NCBI GenBank assembly: GCA_026415435.1
Contig: JAOAHC010000040.1
Span: forward strand, 263,456-327,455
Source: Clostridia bacterium
Lineage (GTDB): Bacteria > Bacillota > Clostridia > TANB77 > CAG-465
Direction of reading: 5' to 3'
Length of the DNA stretch: 64,000 nucleotides
Position 1 is the stretch's first letter, and each line of letters begins with the position of its first letter. Below are positions 26,532-36,718 of this stretch, in pieces. The translations under genes and the position numbers were made by a program. The notes beneath the pieces are model-generated. The model saw nothing but the letters and a program-made list of their open reading frames with translations. It was not told the origin of the DNA and ran no database searches.

Positions 26532-28514
26532 CTATTTCTTGTTTTCATTTTTAGGTTTAATCCATGATATATAGTCACATGTTTTTGGACTATTTTCACA
26601 CACATAAAATGTTTTTTTATTCTTTGTCTTTTTAACTAAAATTTTTCCTCCACATTTTGGACATGCTACATCAATTGAATTTACAATAGGTTTTGCGTTT
26701 TTGCATTCTGGATAACCGGGACACGCTAAGAATTTACCATATCTTCCTTGCTTTATTACCATGTTTTTTCCACAATACTCACAAACTTCTTCTGATATTT
26801 CTTCTGGAATTTTTACTTTTTCTTGATTTTTTTCAACTTCTGCAAGATTTGATATAAACGGAGTATAGAACTCTTTTAACATTTTAACATAATTTTCATT
26901 TCCATCAGCTATATTATCCAATTTATTTTCCATACCTGCAGTAAATGTAACGTCAACTATATCCTTGAAGTTTTTCTCCATCAACTCATTTACAATATTA
27001 CCTAAATCTGTAGGAATTAAATATTTTTTGTCTTTTTCTATATACATTCTATCTAGTATAGTTGATATTGTAGGAGCATATGTACTTGGTCTACCTATCC
27101 CCTTTTCTTCTAAAACTTTTACCAAACTTGCTTCAGTATATCTCGCAGGTGGCTCTGTAAATTTTTGTTCTGGTTTTAGATCTTTTTGCTCTAGAACATC
27201 TGATACTTTAAGGTCTGGAAGTAAATAATCATCTTCATCTAATTCTTCGTTATTATCTTTATTATTTGTCTCTTCATCCTTTGATTCTATGTACAGTTTC
27301 ATAAAACCATCAAATTTTAGAATACTACCATTTGCAACAAAAATATAGTCTTCAACTTGAATTACAACTTTGGTTGTATCATATACTGCTACTTCCATTT
27401 GACTTGCCAAAAATCTATTATATATTAACATATATAATTTCTTTTCATCATTTGTCAAACTTTCTACCATACCTCTGACATTATTTATGTGTGTAGGTCT
27501 AATTGCTTCGTGAGCATCTTGTGCGGTGTCTTTTGTTTTATATACTCTATTTAAGTAATATTTTTCACCAAAAGTAGAAACGATATATTCTCTTGCCATA
27601 CTTCGTGCTTCATCTGATATTCTGGTAGAATCTGTTCTCATATATGTTATATGCCCTGCTTCATAAAGTTTTTGAGCAACTGACATTGTCTTTTTAACAC
27701 TATATCCTAGTTTTCTTGAAGCCTCTTGTTGAATAGAAGATGTAGTAAATGGTGGTGGTGGATTTTTTTTACGTTCACTTTTTTTAATTTCTTTTACCAC
27801 ATACTGTTTATTATTTATTTTGTCGACTATTTGCTTAACTTGTTCACCATTTTTAAGTTCTATTTTCTTTTTAGTATCACCATAGAACTTAGCAATAATT
27901 AATGTCTTTTCCCCAGCTTTTTTTAATTTTACAGTCAAATTCCAATACTCTTCTGGTATAAAGTTCTTAATTAGTCTTTCTCTATCAATTATTATTTTTA
28001 AAGCAACGGACTGAACTCTACCTGCACTTAATCCTTTTTTTAGTTTCTTCCACAATATAGGACTTATCTTGTATCCAACTATTCTATCTAGTATTCTTCT
28101 TGCTTGTTGTGCATCAACTAAATTTTGATCTATTTTTCTTGCATTCTTAACTGCATTTTTAACTGCATTTTCAGTTATTTCATTAAACTCTATTCTACAC
28201 TTATCACTATCTTTTATTTTTAGTGTGTTTTTTAAATGCCATGCTATTGCTTCCCCTTCTCTATCAGGGTCGGTTGCAAGATATATAACTTTTTTATCTT
28301 TTGCTTCATCTTTTATTTGTTTTAATATCTTTGCCTTTCCCTTCATTGTTATATATTCAGGTTTAAAATCTTTTTCTACATCTACCCCAAATTTACTTGC
28401 AGGCAGGTCAATAATATGCCCCTGAGAAGCAATTACTTCAAAATCTTTACCTAAATATTTTTTTATTGTTTTTGCCTTAGAAGGAGATTCCACTATTACT
28501 AATTTATCCGACAC
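26532..28514 (-). CDS. topA: DNA topoisomerase I
   Basis: Type IA enzyme that relaxes negative supercoils. The Toprim domain opens with VIVESPSKAKTIKKYLG and has DPDREGEA. The catalytic Tyr is in HITYMRTDSTR near residue 293, and two zinc-ribbon units (CEYCGKNMVIKQGRYGKFLAC and CPKCGGKILV) close the protein. The 660 residues are complete. It starts with GTG, whose G is also the last base of the glyA stop, so translation is coupled. Confidence 0.97.
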   Translation of the reverse strand: MSDKLVIVESPSKAKTIKKYLGKDFEVIASQGHIIDLPASKFGVDVEKDFKPEYITMKGKAKILKQIKDEAKDKKVIYLATDPDREGEAIAWHLKNTLKIKDSDKCRIEFNEITENAVKNAVKNARKIDQNLVDAQQARRILDRIVGYKISPILWKKLKKGLSAGRVQSVALKIIIDRERLIKNFIPEEYWNLTVKLKKAGEKTLIIAKFYGDTKKKIELKNGEQVKQIVDKINNKQYVVKEIKKSERKKNPPPPFTTSSIQQEASRKLGYSVKKTMSVAQKLYEAGHITYMRTDSTRISDEARSMAREYIVSTFGEKYYLNRVYKTKDTAQDAHEAIRPTHINNVRGMVESLTNDEKKLYMLIYNRFLASQMEVAVYDTTKVVIQVEDYIFVANGSILKFDGFMKLYIESKDEETNNKDNNEELDEDDYLLPDLKVSDVLEQKDLKPEQKFTEPPARYTEASLVKVLEEKGIGRPSTYAPTISTILDRMYIEKDKKYLIPTDLGNIVNELMEKNFKDIVDVTFTAGMENKLDNIADGNENYVKMLKEFYTPFISNLAEVEKNQEKVKIPEEISEEVCEYCGKNMVIKQGRYGKFLACPGYPECKNAKPIVNSIDVACPKCGGKILVKKTKNKKTFYVCENSPKTCDYISWIKPKNENKK

Positions 28515-29755
28515 TATCTATCATACCTTTCAACTAGTGATTTTACAATTTGTTTTGATTTATTTATATTCAATTCATATTCTTCAATGCTTAAATTATT
28601 AATATTTTTTGATAAAACTAAGTCCATTGCTTCTGCAAGAGCAACCATATCATCTTCTTTTAGTCCTTTTGTTGTACATGCAGCAGTACCTACTCTAATA
28701 CCACTTGTAACAGTTGGCTTTTCTGGATCATTTGGTACTGAATTTTTATTTACAGTTATATTGACTTCTTCTAATAAATTTTCTGCCTCTTTACCAGTAA
28801 TCTTCTTATTTCTAAGATCAATAAGCATTAAATGATTATCTGTTCCACTTGACACAAGAGTGTATCCTCTTTTTACTAATTCTTCAGCTAAAGTTTTACA
28901 ATTTAGTAATACTTGTGCTATATAGTCTTTAAAATCTGGGTTTAAAGCTTCTTTAAAGCAAACAGCTTTTGCTGCTATTATATGTTCTAATGGACCACCT
29001 TGAATACCTGGAAATATAGTTTTATCTATTTTCGCAGCATACTCTGCTTTACATAAGATCAGTCCACCTCTTGGTCCTCTTAAAGTTTTATGGGTAGTAG
29101 AAGTTACAAAATCTGCATAAGGTACAGGCGACATATGAAGCCCTGCACATACAAGTCCTGCTATATGAGCCATATCTACCATAAAGTACGCACTTACTTC
29201 ATTTGCAATTTCTCTAAATTTTTCAAAATCAATTTTTCTTGGATACGCACTTGCACCAGCAACTATCATTTTTGGTTTAAATTCAAGTGCTTTATTTCTT
29301 ACATCTTCATAATCTATAAATCCGTTTTCATCAACACCATAAGAAACAAAGTTAAATAATTTACCAGAAAAATTTACACTACTACCATGAGTTAAATGTC
29401 CACCATTTGACAGGCTCATACCTAACACTGTATCTCCTGGTTCAAGCACTGACATATATACTGCCATATTAGCTTGTGAACCACTATGAGGTTGTACATT
29501 TGCATGTTCTGCATCAAATAATTTCTTTACTCTTTCAATTGCAATACTTTCTATTCCATCTACATTTACGCAACCGCCATAGTATCTTTTATTTGGATAT
29601 CCTTCTGCATATTTATTAGTAAGGATAGAACCTGCAGCTTCTAAAACATTCTCACTTACAAAATTTTCAGATGCTATAAGTTCAATGTTGTTATTTTGTC
29701 TTGATCTCTCTTTTTCTATTAAATCGTATATTTCTTCATCATATTCTTTTAACAT
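28514..29755 (-). CDS. glyA: Serine hydroxymethyltransferase
   Basis: PLP enzyme that interconverts serine and glycine while loading one-carbon units on tetrahydrofolate. 413 residues. The PLP lysine is in [14 protein letters not shown] near residue 225. [18 protein letters not shown] and [10 protein letters not shown] near the N-terminus are typical. It precedes topA with a one-base overlap, an uncommon pairing of one-carbon metabolism with topology. Confidence 0.97.
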   Translation of the reverse strand: MLKEYDEEIYDLIEKERSRQNNNIELIASENFVSENVLEAAGSILTNKYAEGYPNKRYYGGCVNVDGIESIAIERVKKLFDAEHANVQPHSGSQANMAVYMSVLEPGDTVLGMSLSNGGHLTHGSSVNFSGKLFNFVSYGVDENGFIDYEDVRNKALEFKPKMIVAGASAYPRKIDFEKFREIANEVSAYFMVDMAHIAGLVCAGLHMSPVPYADFVTSTTHKTLRGPRGGLILCKAEYAAKIDKTIFPGIQGGPLEHIIAAKAVCFKEALNPDFKDYIAQVLLNCKTLAEELVKRGYTLVSSGTDNHLMLIDLRNKKITGKEAENLLEEVNITVNKNSVPNDPEKPTVTSGIRVGTAACTTKGLKEDDMVALAEAMDLVLSKNINNLSIEEYELNINKSKQIVKSLVERYDR

Positions 29756-29826
29756 ACTATTTCCCCCTTATTTTTTATCATTATATATTATTTATACTAC
29801 AATTGCAACTTTTTTTATTAACTCAC

Positions 29827-30381
29827 CTATTTATTTTTAATATTGACAATTATGTCCCTTAGTTCGTTATATCTATGATATATTTTCGGATTTACATACC
29901 TTTTCCAACTAGATTCATCTCCGTCAATTAACATCTTTCTTATATCCGTTGCAGATATTTCAAGTGATTTTCTATCAACATATATTTCTGTTATACTATT
30001 TGTATCTTCTTCTAAAAAACACTTTCTTATGTCCTTATCCTTACCATATATAATGCAATTAGGGGTACAATTTTGTATGCTTTCAAACTTTTTCAATACA
30101 TATTTTCCCCATTTTGGTGTTAGATCTTTTTCATTTGTCAAATCATCTAAAGTATATATAGCTACTTGACCATTTAAAACATATTCCTTTAATACTTCAT
30201 TTAAAATACTCATTCTAACATCTATATCAAATGGATTACGAATAGTATTTTCTTCTTGAGCAGATCCAACAAATATAACTAATTTTTCACATAGACTAAG
30301 TCCTATATTTATGAGTTTTTCATGACCTATGTGTATATGTTGAAATCTTCCTACTATAACACCACTTTTAAATACTTTCAT
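29827..30381 (-). CDS. NadM-like adenylyltransferase
   Basis: Nucleotidyltransferase of the HIGH superfamily, most like NMN adenylyltransferases of the NadM type. GVIVGRFQHIHIGHEKLI holds the (H/T)xGH motif, FVGSAQEENTIRNPF follows, and ISATDIRKML is the C-terminal motif. 184 residues, normal length. Two adjacent ATGs exist; I use the second, seven bases after GGAG. Substrate is inferred, since similar proteins also act on other nucleotides. Confidence 0.75.
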   Translation of the reverse strand: MKVFKSGVIVGRFQHIHIGHEKLINIGLSLCEKLVIFVGSAQEENTIRNPFDIDVRMSILNEVLKEYVLNGQVAIYTLDDLTNEKDLTPKWGKYVLKKFESIQNCTPNCIIYGKDKDIRKCFLEEDTNSITEIYVDRKSLEISATDIRKMLIDGDESSWKRYVNPKIYHRYNELRDIIVNIKNK

Positions 30382-30555
30382 CATTTCACTCCTATTAAAT
30401 TATTTTCTATCGGACATTATATCACTTTTATTTTTTATTTACAATTACTTAATAAAATAATTATAAATTGACTAAACTAGCAACCATCTAAATATATTGA
30501 CTTATTAACAGGCATATTATATAATTTAGGAGCTTACATTTTTAGGAGAAGTTTT

Positions 30556-32238
30556 ATGTTAGGGAAAGTAAATACCAATAAAATAAACAAATACTCGTTT
30601 TATATACTGTTAATAATTATGTCTATAATTATGATATTTTTTATATCTCAAAAGAAGGGGTTTCATTGTGATGAAATTTTTTCATATGGTTCATCAAGCT
30701 ATGAATACGAATCAATATTTCATCCATACGGACAACATGATCCTTTTTATTATGTATTAAAAAATGATATCTTTAATGACAACATTTTAACTACAGCAAA
30801 AAACATACTATATTATTTTAATAATCCAGATGCTTTTTCTGAAAAAACAAAGGAATATCAAAAAAATGAAAAACCTATATGGAGAACTGGTGAAGAAGCA
30901 AAACAGTATGTAACTGTTAGTCCAGATAATAGATTTAATTTTGTATCAGTGTATTACAATCAAGCAAGAGATGTACATCCACCTTTATTCTACATGCTAG
31001 TAAATATTGTATCCTCGATACTAGCCGGAACATTTTCAAAATATATTATATTTTCTATATCAATGATCTTCTTTATTGCATCATGTTTTGTTATAAAGAA
31101 AATAATGGAGAAATTGGAAATGCAGCATTTACTAATATTAGTAATTATTGCATATGGATTTAGCATGGGAGCTATATCTACAGTATTATTTCAAAGAATG
31201 TATATGATGCTTACTTTCTTTGTTCTATACTTTTTGTATTTAAATATTTGTATCAGGAAAAATGATTATAAGATAGATAAAAAAACAAAAATAAAATTAA
31301 TGGTAACAACAGTATTAGGATTTTTAACACAATACTATTTTTGTATATATGTTTTGTTTTTAGTTATAGTTATGATTATATTTATGTTAAAGAAAAAGAA
31401 ATATAGTAATATAAAAAAATATTTAACTACATTAATAATTTCAGCTGTAATAGGAGTTTCCATATTCCCTTCCTCTATATCCCATATGTTCTTTTCATAT
31501 AGGGGTGTTGGATCATTTAATAATACTGGATACCTTGAGAGAATATATGAATATGCACAATATGTGTTTTCAACACTCATTATAAATTCTAAGATTATAA
31601 TGTTTGGAGCTATAGTTTTAATAACTTTTATGATTATATTTAAATTGATTAAAGGACCAAATAAAGAGTTATTATTAATGTTAGGTATACCAGTTCTACT
31701 GTATACTCTAGTAATTGCTAAGATATCACCGTATATTGAGCTTAGATATGTAATGTGTATACTACCTATTAGCGTAATATTTTTAGTTTTGTTACTTACA
31801 GATATACCTAAAATATCAAAGAAATTATCAATATCTATATTACTTTTACTTATATTATCTGCATCTGTTTATCAACTGATGTTTCAAAAACCACTGTTTC
31901 TTTATGAGGAATATGCAACTAATATGAATATATCTGAAAAATATAGAGGTTATGATTATATTCTTATTACTGATAATACAGCATTTAATCAAATTCATTT
32001 TATACCAGAATGTATTAATTATAGGAAAATATTAATGTTAACAGATAAAGAAATATCACTATTAGAAAAAGATATTGTTGTAAAATATGATAAGGAATTT
32101 ATTGTTAATATTTATACAGAATTTAATGCTGAAGAAATACTAAATAAAATTTTGCAATATTCTGGACATACAAAAATTGAGCAACTCAGTACAAAAGATG
32201 ACAATAAATATAATGTTTTTTATAGAATATATGATTAA
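30556..32238 (+). CDS. GT-C fold membrane glycosyltransferase (PMT/ArnT-like)
   Basis: 560 residues with about ten membrane helices. Two features fit lipid-sugar dependent GT-C enzymes: an acidic pair in the first loop (FHCDEIFSYG near residue 36) and the DVHPPLFYMLVNI motif near residue 137. A hydrophilic C-terminal domain of ~110 residues follows the last helix. The acceptor could be a wall polymer or surface protein and is unknown. It is monocistronic with a strong terminator; GGAGAAG precedes the start. Confidence 0.75.
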   Translation: MLGKVNTNKINKYSFYILLIIMSIIMIFFISQKKGFHCDEIFSYGSSSYEYESIFHPYGQHDPFYYVLKNDIFNDNILTTAKNILYYFNNPDAFSEKTKEYQKNEKPIWRTGEEAKQYVTVSPDNRFNFVSVYYNQARDVHPPLFYMLVNIVSSILAGTFSKYIIFSISMIFFIASCFVIKKIMEKLEMQHLLILVIIAYGFSMGAISTVLFQRMYMMLTFFVLYFLYLNICIRKNDYKIDKKTKIKLMVTTVLGFLTQYYFCIYVLFLVIVMIIFMLKKKKYSNIKKYLTTLIISAVIGVSIFPSSISHMFFSYRGVGSFNNTGYLERIYEYAQYVFSTLIINSKIIMFGAIVLITFMIIFKLIKGPNKELLLMLGIPVLLYTLVIAKISPYIELRYVMCILPISVIFLVLLLTDIPKISKKLSISILLLLILSASVYQLMFQKPLFLYEEYATNMNISEKYRGYDYILITDNTAFNQIHFIPECINYRKILMLTDKEISLLEKDIVVKYDKEFIVNIYTEFNAEEILNKILQYSGHTKIEQLSTKDDNKYNVFYRIYD

Positions 32239-32245
32239 ATAAATT

Positions 32246-32288
32246 AATAAAACTTACTATTAAGTATATTTTAATAGTAAGTTTTATT
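32246..32288 (+). terminator. Terminator of the glycosyltransferase gene
   Basis: Perfect 18-bp stem (AATAAAACTTACTATTAA with its complement) around a seven-base loop. The T-run is contained in the descending arm. Confidence 0.75.
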
Positions 32289-32360
32289 ATATCAATTTTT
32301 TATTGTTATAGGCTAGATATATATTCTTTTTAAAAATAATTTTTATCCTTTTATTAATAT

Positions 32361-32952
32361 TTATATTTTATATACATTATTTCCATCGTAATATATTATT
32401 TCATTATCAGTAAGAGAATACACAGGATATTGACTTTTTAATTTTAAGTTTTCTAATATCTTTTTTCTACTTTCGTTAAAGTGACAGATAACTATACCAT
32501 TAATTAAATTAAGCCCATTAAAATTATTTATATTTACATCGTTATTATCAAAACTTAAAACATGCTCTATATTTGAAGTAGCAATATGTGTTCCAGCACT
32601 AGCTCCTAAATATATAACACCGATCTTTTATATATCTCTTTATTTCACTATCAAAACCACTTTCCAAGAGTGTTTTTTGAAGCAAAAATGTATTTCCTCC
32701 ACATACATAAATTATATCAATGTCTAAATTTTTGTACTTATCTGCTGTTTCATCATTAAACATTATTATATTATTTTTTTTAAAACCTAAATTCACATAA
32801 TCTAAAATGTACTTTTCTTCATTATATTCATTTTTTCTTGCTGTTGGAATAACGAGCATTTTCAAATCATAAAATTCTTTTTGAATCTTACTTTTTACTT
32901 TATTAATAACTTCCTCATATTCAAATCCACTAGATGTTAATATTATATTCAT
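32361..32952 (-). CDS. pepE: Peptidase E-like serine dipeptidase (S51), split by a +1 frameshift
   Basis: Serine peptidase of the S51 class, which releases N-terminal Asp dipeptides. The first part (MNIILTSSGFEYEE, DIIYVCGGNTFLLQ) ends in KDR and the stop codon six codons after a CGG at 32622. The second part continues in the +1 frame: GVIYLGASAGTHIATSN, whose Ser in GASAG is the nucleophile, then NGLNLINGIVICHFNE with the catalytic-triad His region, to a stop at 32361. The whole would be 196 residues. Without the shift the protein lacks its active site. It is either a recoded gene, a pseudogene, or a sequence error. Confidence 0.8.
32619..32625 (-). other. +1 shift site, GAT CGG T, in peptidase E
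   Basis: Zero frame on the minus strand is AAA GAT CGG TGT. Skipping the C gives GAT GGT GTT ATA TAT (DGVIY), which leads straight into the active-site motif. Confidence 0.75.
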
Positions 32953-33119
32953 ATCTTAACCACCTTCTCTTATTATTTATCATAAATAGTATATAATTTT
33001 AAATTATGCTTTTCAAGTATAAATATAATAGAAAGTTTTTAATATTAATAATTGTATTAAAATAAATTCTATAAATTATAAAAAAATGACCAGTATACAT
33101 ACTAGTCATATCAATATTT

Positions 33120-33195
33120 TGGTGCACCATCTGGGACTCGAACCCAGGACCAATTGCTTAAGAGGCAACTGCTCTACCGACTGAGCTAATGGTAC
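33120..33195 (-). tRNA. tRNA-Lys (anticodon CTT)
   Basis: A 76-base cloverleaf with encoded CCA. Acceptor arms GTACCAT and ATGGTGC pair with one G-T. The D arm is GCTC...GAGC, and the anticodon stem GTTGC/GCAAT encloses loop CTCTTAA with anticodon CTT. The T arm is CTGGG-TTCGAGT-CCCAG. It reads AAG codons. Confidence 0.95.
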
Positions 33196-33308
33196 ATATC
33201 TATCGACCAATAAATTATATCAAAAAATATCCTAGTTGTAAATATTTTTTCTAAAAATATAGCAATAAGATACAAAAAATAGTTGCCTAGATACTACTAG
33301 GCAACATA

Positions 33309-33827
33309 CTATCTTTCCATTTCTTCCTTTTTTTCAACTTGTGACTTAACTTTCTTTGATTTAGTTAATGTATCGATTTTTTGTTTTACTTTTGAAACTG
33401 CCTTTTTAGATTTTTCCTTCTGCTCTTCTTTTACCTCTGCTTTTGAAATCTTTTCTTTTAATTTCTCAATTTTCTTTTGTTCTATTAGTGGATTTAGGTA
33501 GTTTTGTATATAGTATTCAATATATATATCCCTTGCCTCTTTTTTAGTTTTCTTCTTTTTCTTACCATTTATATCCATTGTATCAGATATATAAAATTCT
33601 CCATCATTGTATACTAGTTCTGTATCACCAAGAGTACATATAACTCTATATTTATCCGCTGATAAATCAATGCTTTTAAGTAACTCTACAAAGTTTTCGC
33701 TTTCTTTTGCTTTTTTCATAAGAGAAGCTAATTCTTCTGGCTTTATCTCTTTTTTGCTTCTTATCGCACTTTTTATTAAGTCTATGGTTTCTTTACCAAA
33801 TTCAGACTCTAAATTTTTAATATCCAT
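33309..33827 (-). CDS. Hypothetical Lys-rich cytoplasmic protein
   Basis: 172 residues. The N-terminal half has a helical segment (TIDLIKSAIRSKKEIKPEELASLMKKAKES) and a short beta unit (YRVICTLGDTELVYNDGEFYISD). The C-terminal 60 residues are a highly charged Lys/Glu helix, likely coiled coil or nucleic-acid binding. It starts ten bases after the mini-RNase III gene and is probably cotranscribed, so an RNA-related role is possible but unproven. Confidence 0.65.
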   Translation of the reverse strand: MDIKNLESEFGKETIDLIKSAIRSKKEIKPEELASLMKKAKESENFVELLKSIDLSADKYRVICTLGDTELVYNDGEFYISDTMDINGKKKKKTKKEARDIYIEYYIQNYLNPLIEQKKIEKLKEKISKAEVKEEQKEKSKKAVSKVKQKIDTLTKSKKVKSQVEKKEEMER

Positions 33828-33836
33828 AGTTACCTC

Positions 33837-34244
33837 CTATTGTATTTCTTTTTCTATTACCTCTATACATTTTTTAACAAACTCATCTAATCTATTATGC
33901 TCACTATTTAAATATAAATAACCTATTAAAGTTTCAAATCCAGTCGCTTTTTTATAGTCTATAATATCTATATTTTTTGAAACTTTATCAATATTTGTAT
34001 TTCTTCCTCTTTTATATACAAGCTGTTCTGTCTCTGTAAGAAAGTCATGCAAATTATCTATAATTTTTGATTGTGCTTTTGCACTCACATACTTTATAGA
34101 TTCTTTATGTATTTTTCCTGTCTTAGAGTTACTTTTACTAACAAGATAGCATCGTATATACACGTTATATACTGCATCTCCTATAAAAGCTAGTGTTTGC
34201 ATTGATGTACTTTGTATATCTATTTTTTTAATATATTCTTCCAT
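33837..34244 (-). CDS. mrnC: Mini-ribonuclease III
   Basis: Dimeric RNase III without a dsRNA-binding domain, which matures 23S rRNA ends. 135 residues. LAFIGDAVYNVYIRCYLV near residue 18 holds the catalytic Asp, and ATGFETLIGYLYLNSEHNRLDE near residue 98 holds the second acidic cluster. The start at 34244 is chosen for AAGGTGG six bases before it. In many Clostridia it lies close to cysS; here cysS is absent. Confidence 0.93.
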   Translation of the reverse strand: MEEYIKKIDIQSTSMQTLAFIGDAVYNVYIRCYLVSKSNSKTGKIHKESIKYVSAKAQSKIIDNLHDFLTETEQLVYKRGRNTNIDKVSKNIDIIDYKKATGFETLIGYLYLNSEHNRLDEFVKKCIEVIEKEIQ

Positions 34245-34382
34245 TTTCCACCTTATTTTTTTGATATATAGATTATATATCATATACTTTGTTTTTTCAA
34301 TAATATCTATATAGAAATTTCATTTATATTGATTTTACTTGCATAATATTATATAATTTTATATAGTACTAAGGAGGACATA

Positions 34383-34955
34383 ATGAAAAAAGTTGCAAAA
34401 AAAAATAAAAATAAAGATATAAATAATAAGAAAAAAAGTAAAATATATTTCATATTGATAATTACTAGTGTTACACTAATTGCACTACTTTCGCTATCAT
34501 TTTACTTATATACAAAACTAACCTTTAACTCAAAATATGTAGATAGTTCTGATAGATCTTCTTTCATTTTATATGACGTAGATGAATCACTTCTAAAAGA
34601 TTACTATGAAAACAGAAAAATGCTTGTTATCTGCTGGGCATCTTGGTGTGAAAATTGTTTATCTGAAATAGATCAATTAAATAGATTTATTATTAATAAT
34701 TCTGATAAAGAAGTTATAATTGTATCTCATGATAACAACAAAGATGAACTAATTACTTTTTTAAGGCAAAATAACTTGAAATGGTTTGTTATATATGACA
34801 AAGATAAAACAATCAGAAAAAGCTTAGATCCAGAAAGCAGTAGTATTCCTCATTCTTTTTTAATTGATCAAAACAAAAAAATTATAAACTCATATAAAGG
34901 TACTATGAATTATGAACAGTTAAATAAATTTTACAATGGTGAAAGTATAAAATAA
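34383..34955 (+). CDS. Membrane-anchored thioredoxin-like protein (TlpA/ResA type)
   Basis: 190 residues. A Lys/Asn-rich cytoplasmic tail and one membrane helix (IYFILIITSVTLIALLSLSFYLY) precede an extracytoplasmic thioredoxin fold. The redox motif is WASWCENC near residue 87, and the cis-Pro region is SSIPHSFLIDQ near 155. It likely reduces or oxidises disulfides on exported proteins. It is monocistronic with AAGGAGG before the start and a strong terminator behind. Confidence 0.88.
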   Translation: MKKVAKKNKNKDINNKKKSKIYFILIITSVTLIALLSLSFYLYTKLTFNSKYVDSSDRSSFILYDVDESLLKDYYENRKMLVICWASWCENCLSEIDQLNRFIINNSDKEVIIVSHDNNKDELITFLRQNNLKWFVIYDKDKTIRKSLDPESSSIPHSFLIDQNKKIINSYKGTMNYEQLNKFYNGESIK

Positions 34956-34957
34956 AG

Positions 34958-34997
34958 AATAAATCCTAAGAAATTTTATTATTTCTTAGGATTTATT
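34958..34997. terminator. Terminator of the thioredoxin-like gene
   Basis: Perfect 17-bp stem, AATAAATCCTAAGAAAT and its complement, around loop TTTATT. It is followed by T residues on the plus strand and adjoins the stop of the facing gene. Confidence 0.85.
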
Positions 34998-34998
34998 T

Positions 34999-36534
34999 TT
35001 ACATTACACCATATTTTCTTGTTGTAGATTTAAATTTTTGATTACAAAGTTTACTCCAAAGTTTATATTCTTGCATATCTTGAGGTATTATCTCAATATG
35101 ATATATGTTACTTGATAACTTTATAATTCTAGCTATATCACTTGCATTAAACAGTATATCTTTTAATATCTCGGATTCAAAATATATAAACGACTGACCT
35201 TTCTTATGAGAAATTTTAGCTTTTCTATCAACATATTTACTATTGTTTTTTACATCAACTATTTCAATTTCTATATCCCTTTGTTTTATTTTTTGACCAT
35301 TTATTTCGATATTTTTACCTTTATCTATTAGTTCAAAAAAATTAGGTATTGTTTCTTGAATATAATTTGGTATTTTTATAATTGTTGTTTCTTGACCCTT
35401 TAATGCTTTTGCTTCTAACTCCATTATGAAATTAGATACATTGCTTAAGTCAATCTTTTTAATTTTTAACTTTTCTTCCTTATCTTCTACTTTTTCTACA
35501 TTCAAATCACTATTCTTATCTATAATTTTAGTTCTAGATTTATTTAATTTCACATCTGCTTTTGAAAACAGAAGATTTTCAATATCAAGAGTACTGCTTT
35601 CATCAAAGTCTATTTTTTCAAGTTCAGGATCATACATTTCGCTATCTTTATCAATATAATCATTTTTATTGTTATCCTTCATTGCTTCTGCTTGACTATA
35701 TTCATTATCTATATTTTCATTTATACTATCATCATAAACGATTTCTTCTTCTTGTTTTTTTCTACTTGTTTTTGGTTTCTCAACTTCAGTAATTTTGATA
35801 ACTTCATCAATAGATATTTCTGGTATTTCTATATCGAATTTTTCTTCCTCTAGATTTACTCTTGGTATAACTGCACTTCCATAATATACATCATCTAAAC
35901 TACCCCCATCATTTTCTTTTTTAGTAGTTTTCTCTTCTTCTAACTTATTTTTACCTAGTAACTCTGAAATACTTTTCACTGTGTGAACATACTGTTTAGT
36001 ACTAAATATTTCTTTATTACTAACTAATTTTTCTATATATTCCTTATTTAATTTAACAAATTTATCGCTTTCTAATTCAGAGCCTAATGCTTTTATATAT
36101 TTTTTGTATTCATCTTTATCTAATTGATTATTAAGATCAAATTCCAACATTGTATAATATGAGAAATTTTCTCTTATTCCACCTTCTGAAAGATTACCAC
36201 TTGCAAGTATAACAGTTGCTTTTTTTGAATATTCGAATACATAAATATTACTATCCATTTCCACAACCTGATTGTTATTATATACATATACATCTTTAGT
36301 ATATTTTAACATGCTATCAAGCAAATTTTTTGTTGTATTTTTTTTATCTATACCTATAACAAAAGTTATTTGAGATTTTAAATCTATTAAATATTCTTCA
36401 ATAATATTAAATCCTGCTTCTTTTAATATACCTGCATATATGTATATCTTTTTTGGTGATTCTTCAATGCTTTGACCTACAGCATTAACTATAGCATTTA
36501 ATCCATCTTTTTGTATTTTTAAACTTACTTGCAT
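34999..36534 (-). CDS. PLD-like nuclease-domain protein with acidic linker
   Basis: 511 residues. The N-terminal ~160 residues resemble a phospholipase D-like fold as in NgoFVII-type nucleases: FVIGIDKKNTTKNLLDSM, YVFEYSKKATVILASGNLSEGGIRENFSYYTMLEF. The HxK motif is not clear (position taken by VFEYSKK), so activity is doubtful. A charged, low-complexity linker (~205-350) follows, then a C-terminal domain of ~150 residues rich in Ile and Lys. I cannot assign a function. It is separated from topB by 184 bases. Confidence 0.6.
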   Translation of the reverse strand: MQVSLKIQKDGLNAIVNAVGQSIEESPKKIYIYAGILKEAGFNIIEEYLIDLKSQITFVIGIDKKNTTKNLLDSMLKYTKDVYVYNNNQVVEMDSNIYVFEYSKKATVILASGNLSEGGIRENFSYYTMLEFDLNNQLDKDEYKKYIKALGSELESDKFVKLNKEYIEKLVSNKEIFSTKQYVHTVKSISELLGKNKLEEEKTTKKENDGGSLDDVYYGSAVIPRVNLEEEKFDIEIPEISIDEVIKITEVEKPKTSRKKQEEEIVYDDSINENIDNEYSQAEAMKDNNKNDYIDKDSEMYDPELEKIDFDESSTLDIENLLFSKADVKLNKSRTKIIDKNSDLNVEKVEDKEEKLKIKKIDLSNVSNFIMELEAKALKGQETTIIKIPNYIQETIPNFFELIDKGKNIEINGQKIKQRDIEIEIVDVKNNSKYVDRKAKISHKKGQSFIYFESEILKDILFNASDIARIIKLSSNIYHIEIIPQDMQEYKLWSKLCNQKFKSTTRKYGVM

Positions 36535-36718
36535 CTAATCATTTCTCCTCACTAAAATTCTATAAGTGCTAAATTATATATATTACTATTTTATTTATAT
36601 AAATAATATATCAAAACATTTAAAAAGTAAATAGAAAACATAAAAAAATCTGAAATTTTGTCTGTACATATATTATTTGCATATAATTAAATTTAATTAA
36701 TTAAAGTAATCTTATAAA

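Noticed and set aside
28514-28516. Frameshift between glyA and topA
   Set aside because: They are distinct full-length families; the one-base TAG/GTG overlap is normal coupling.
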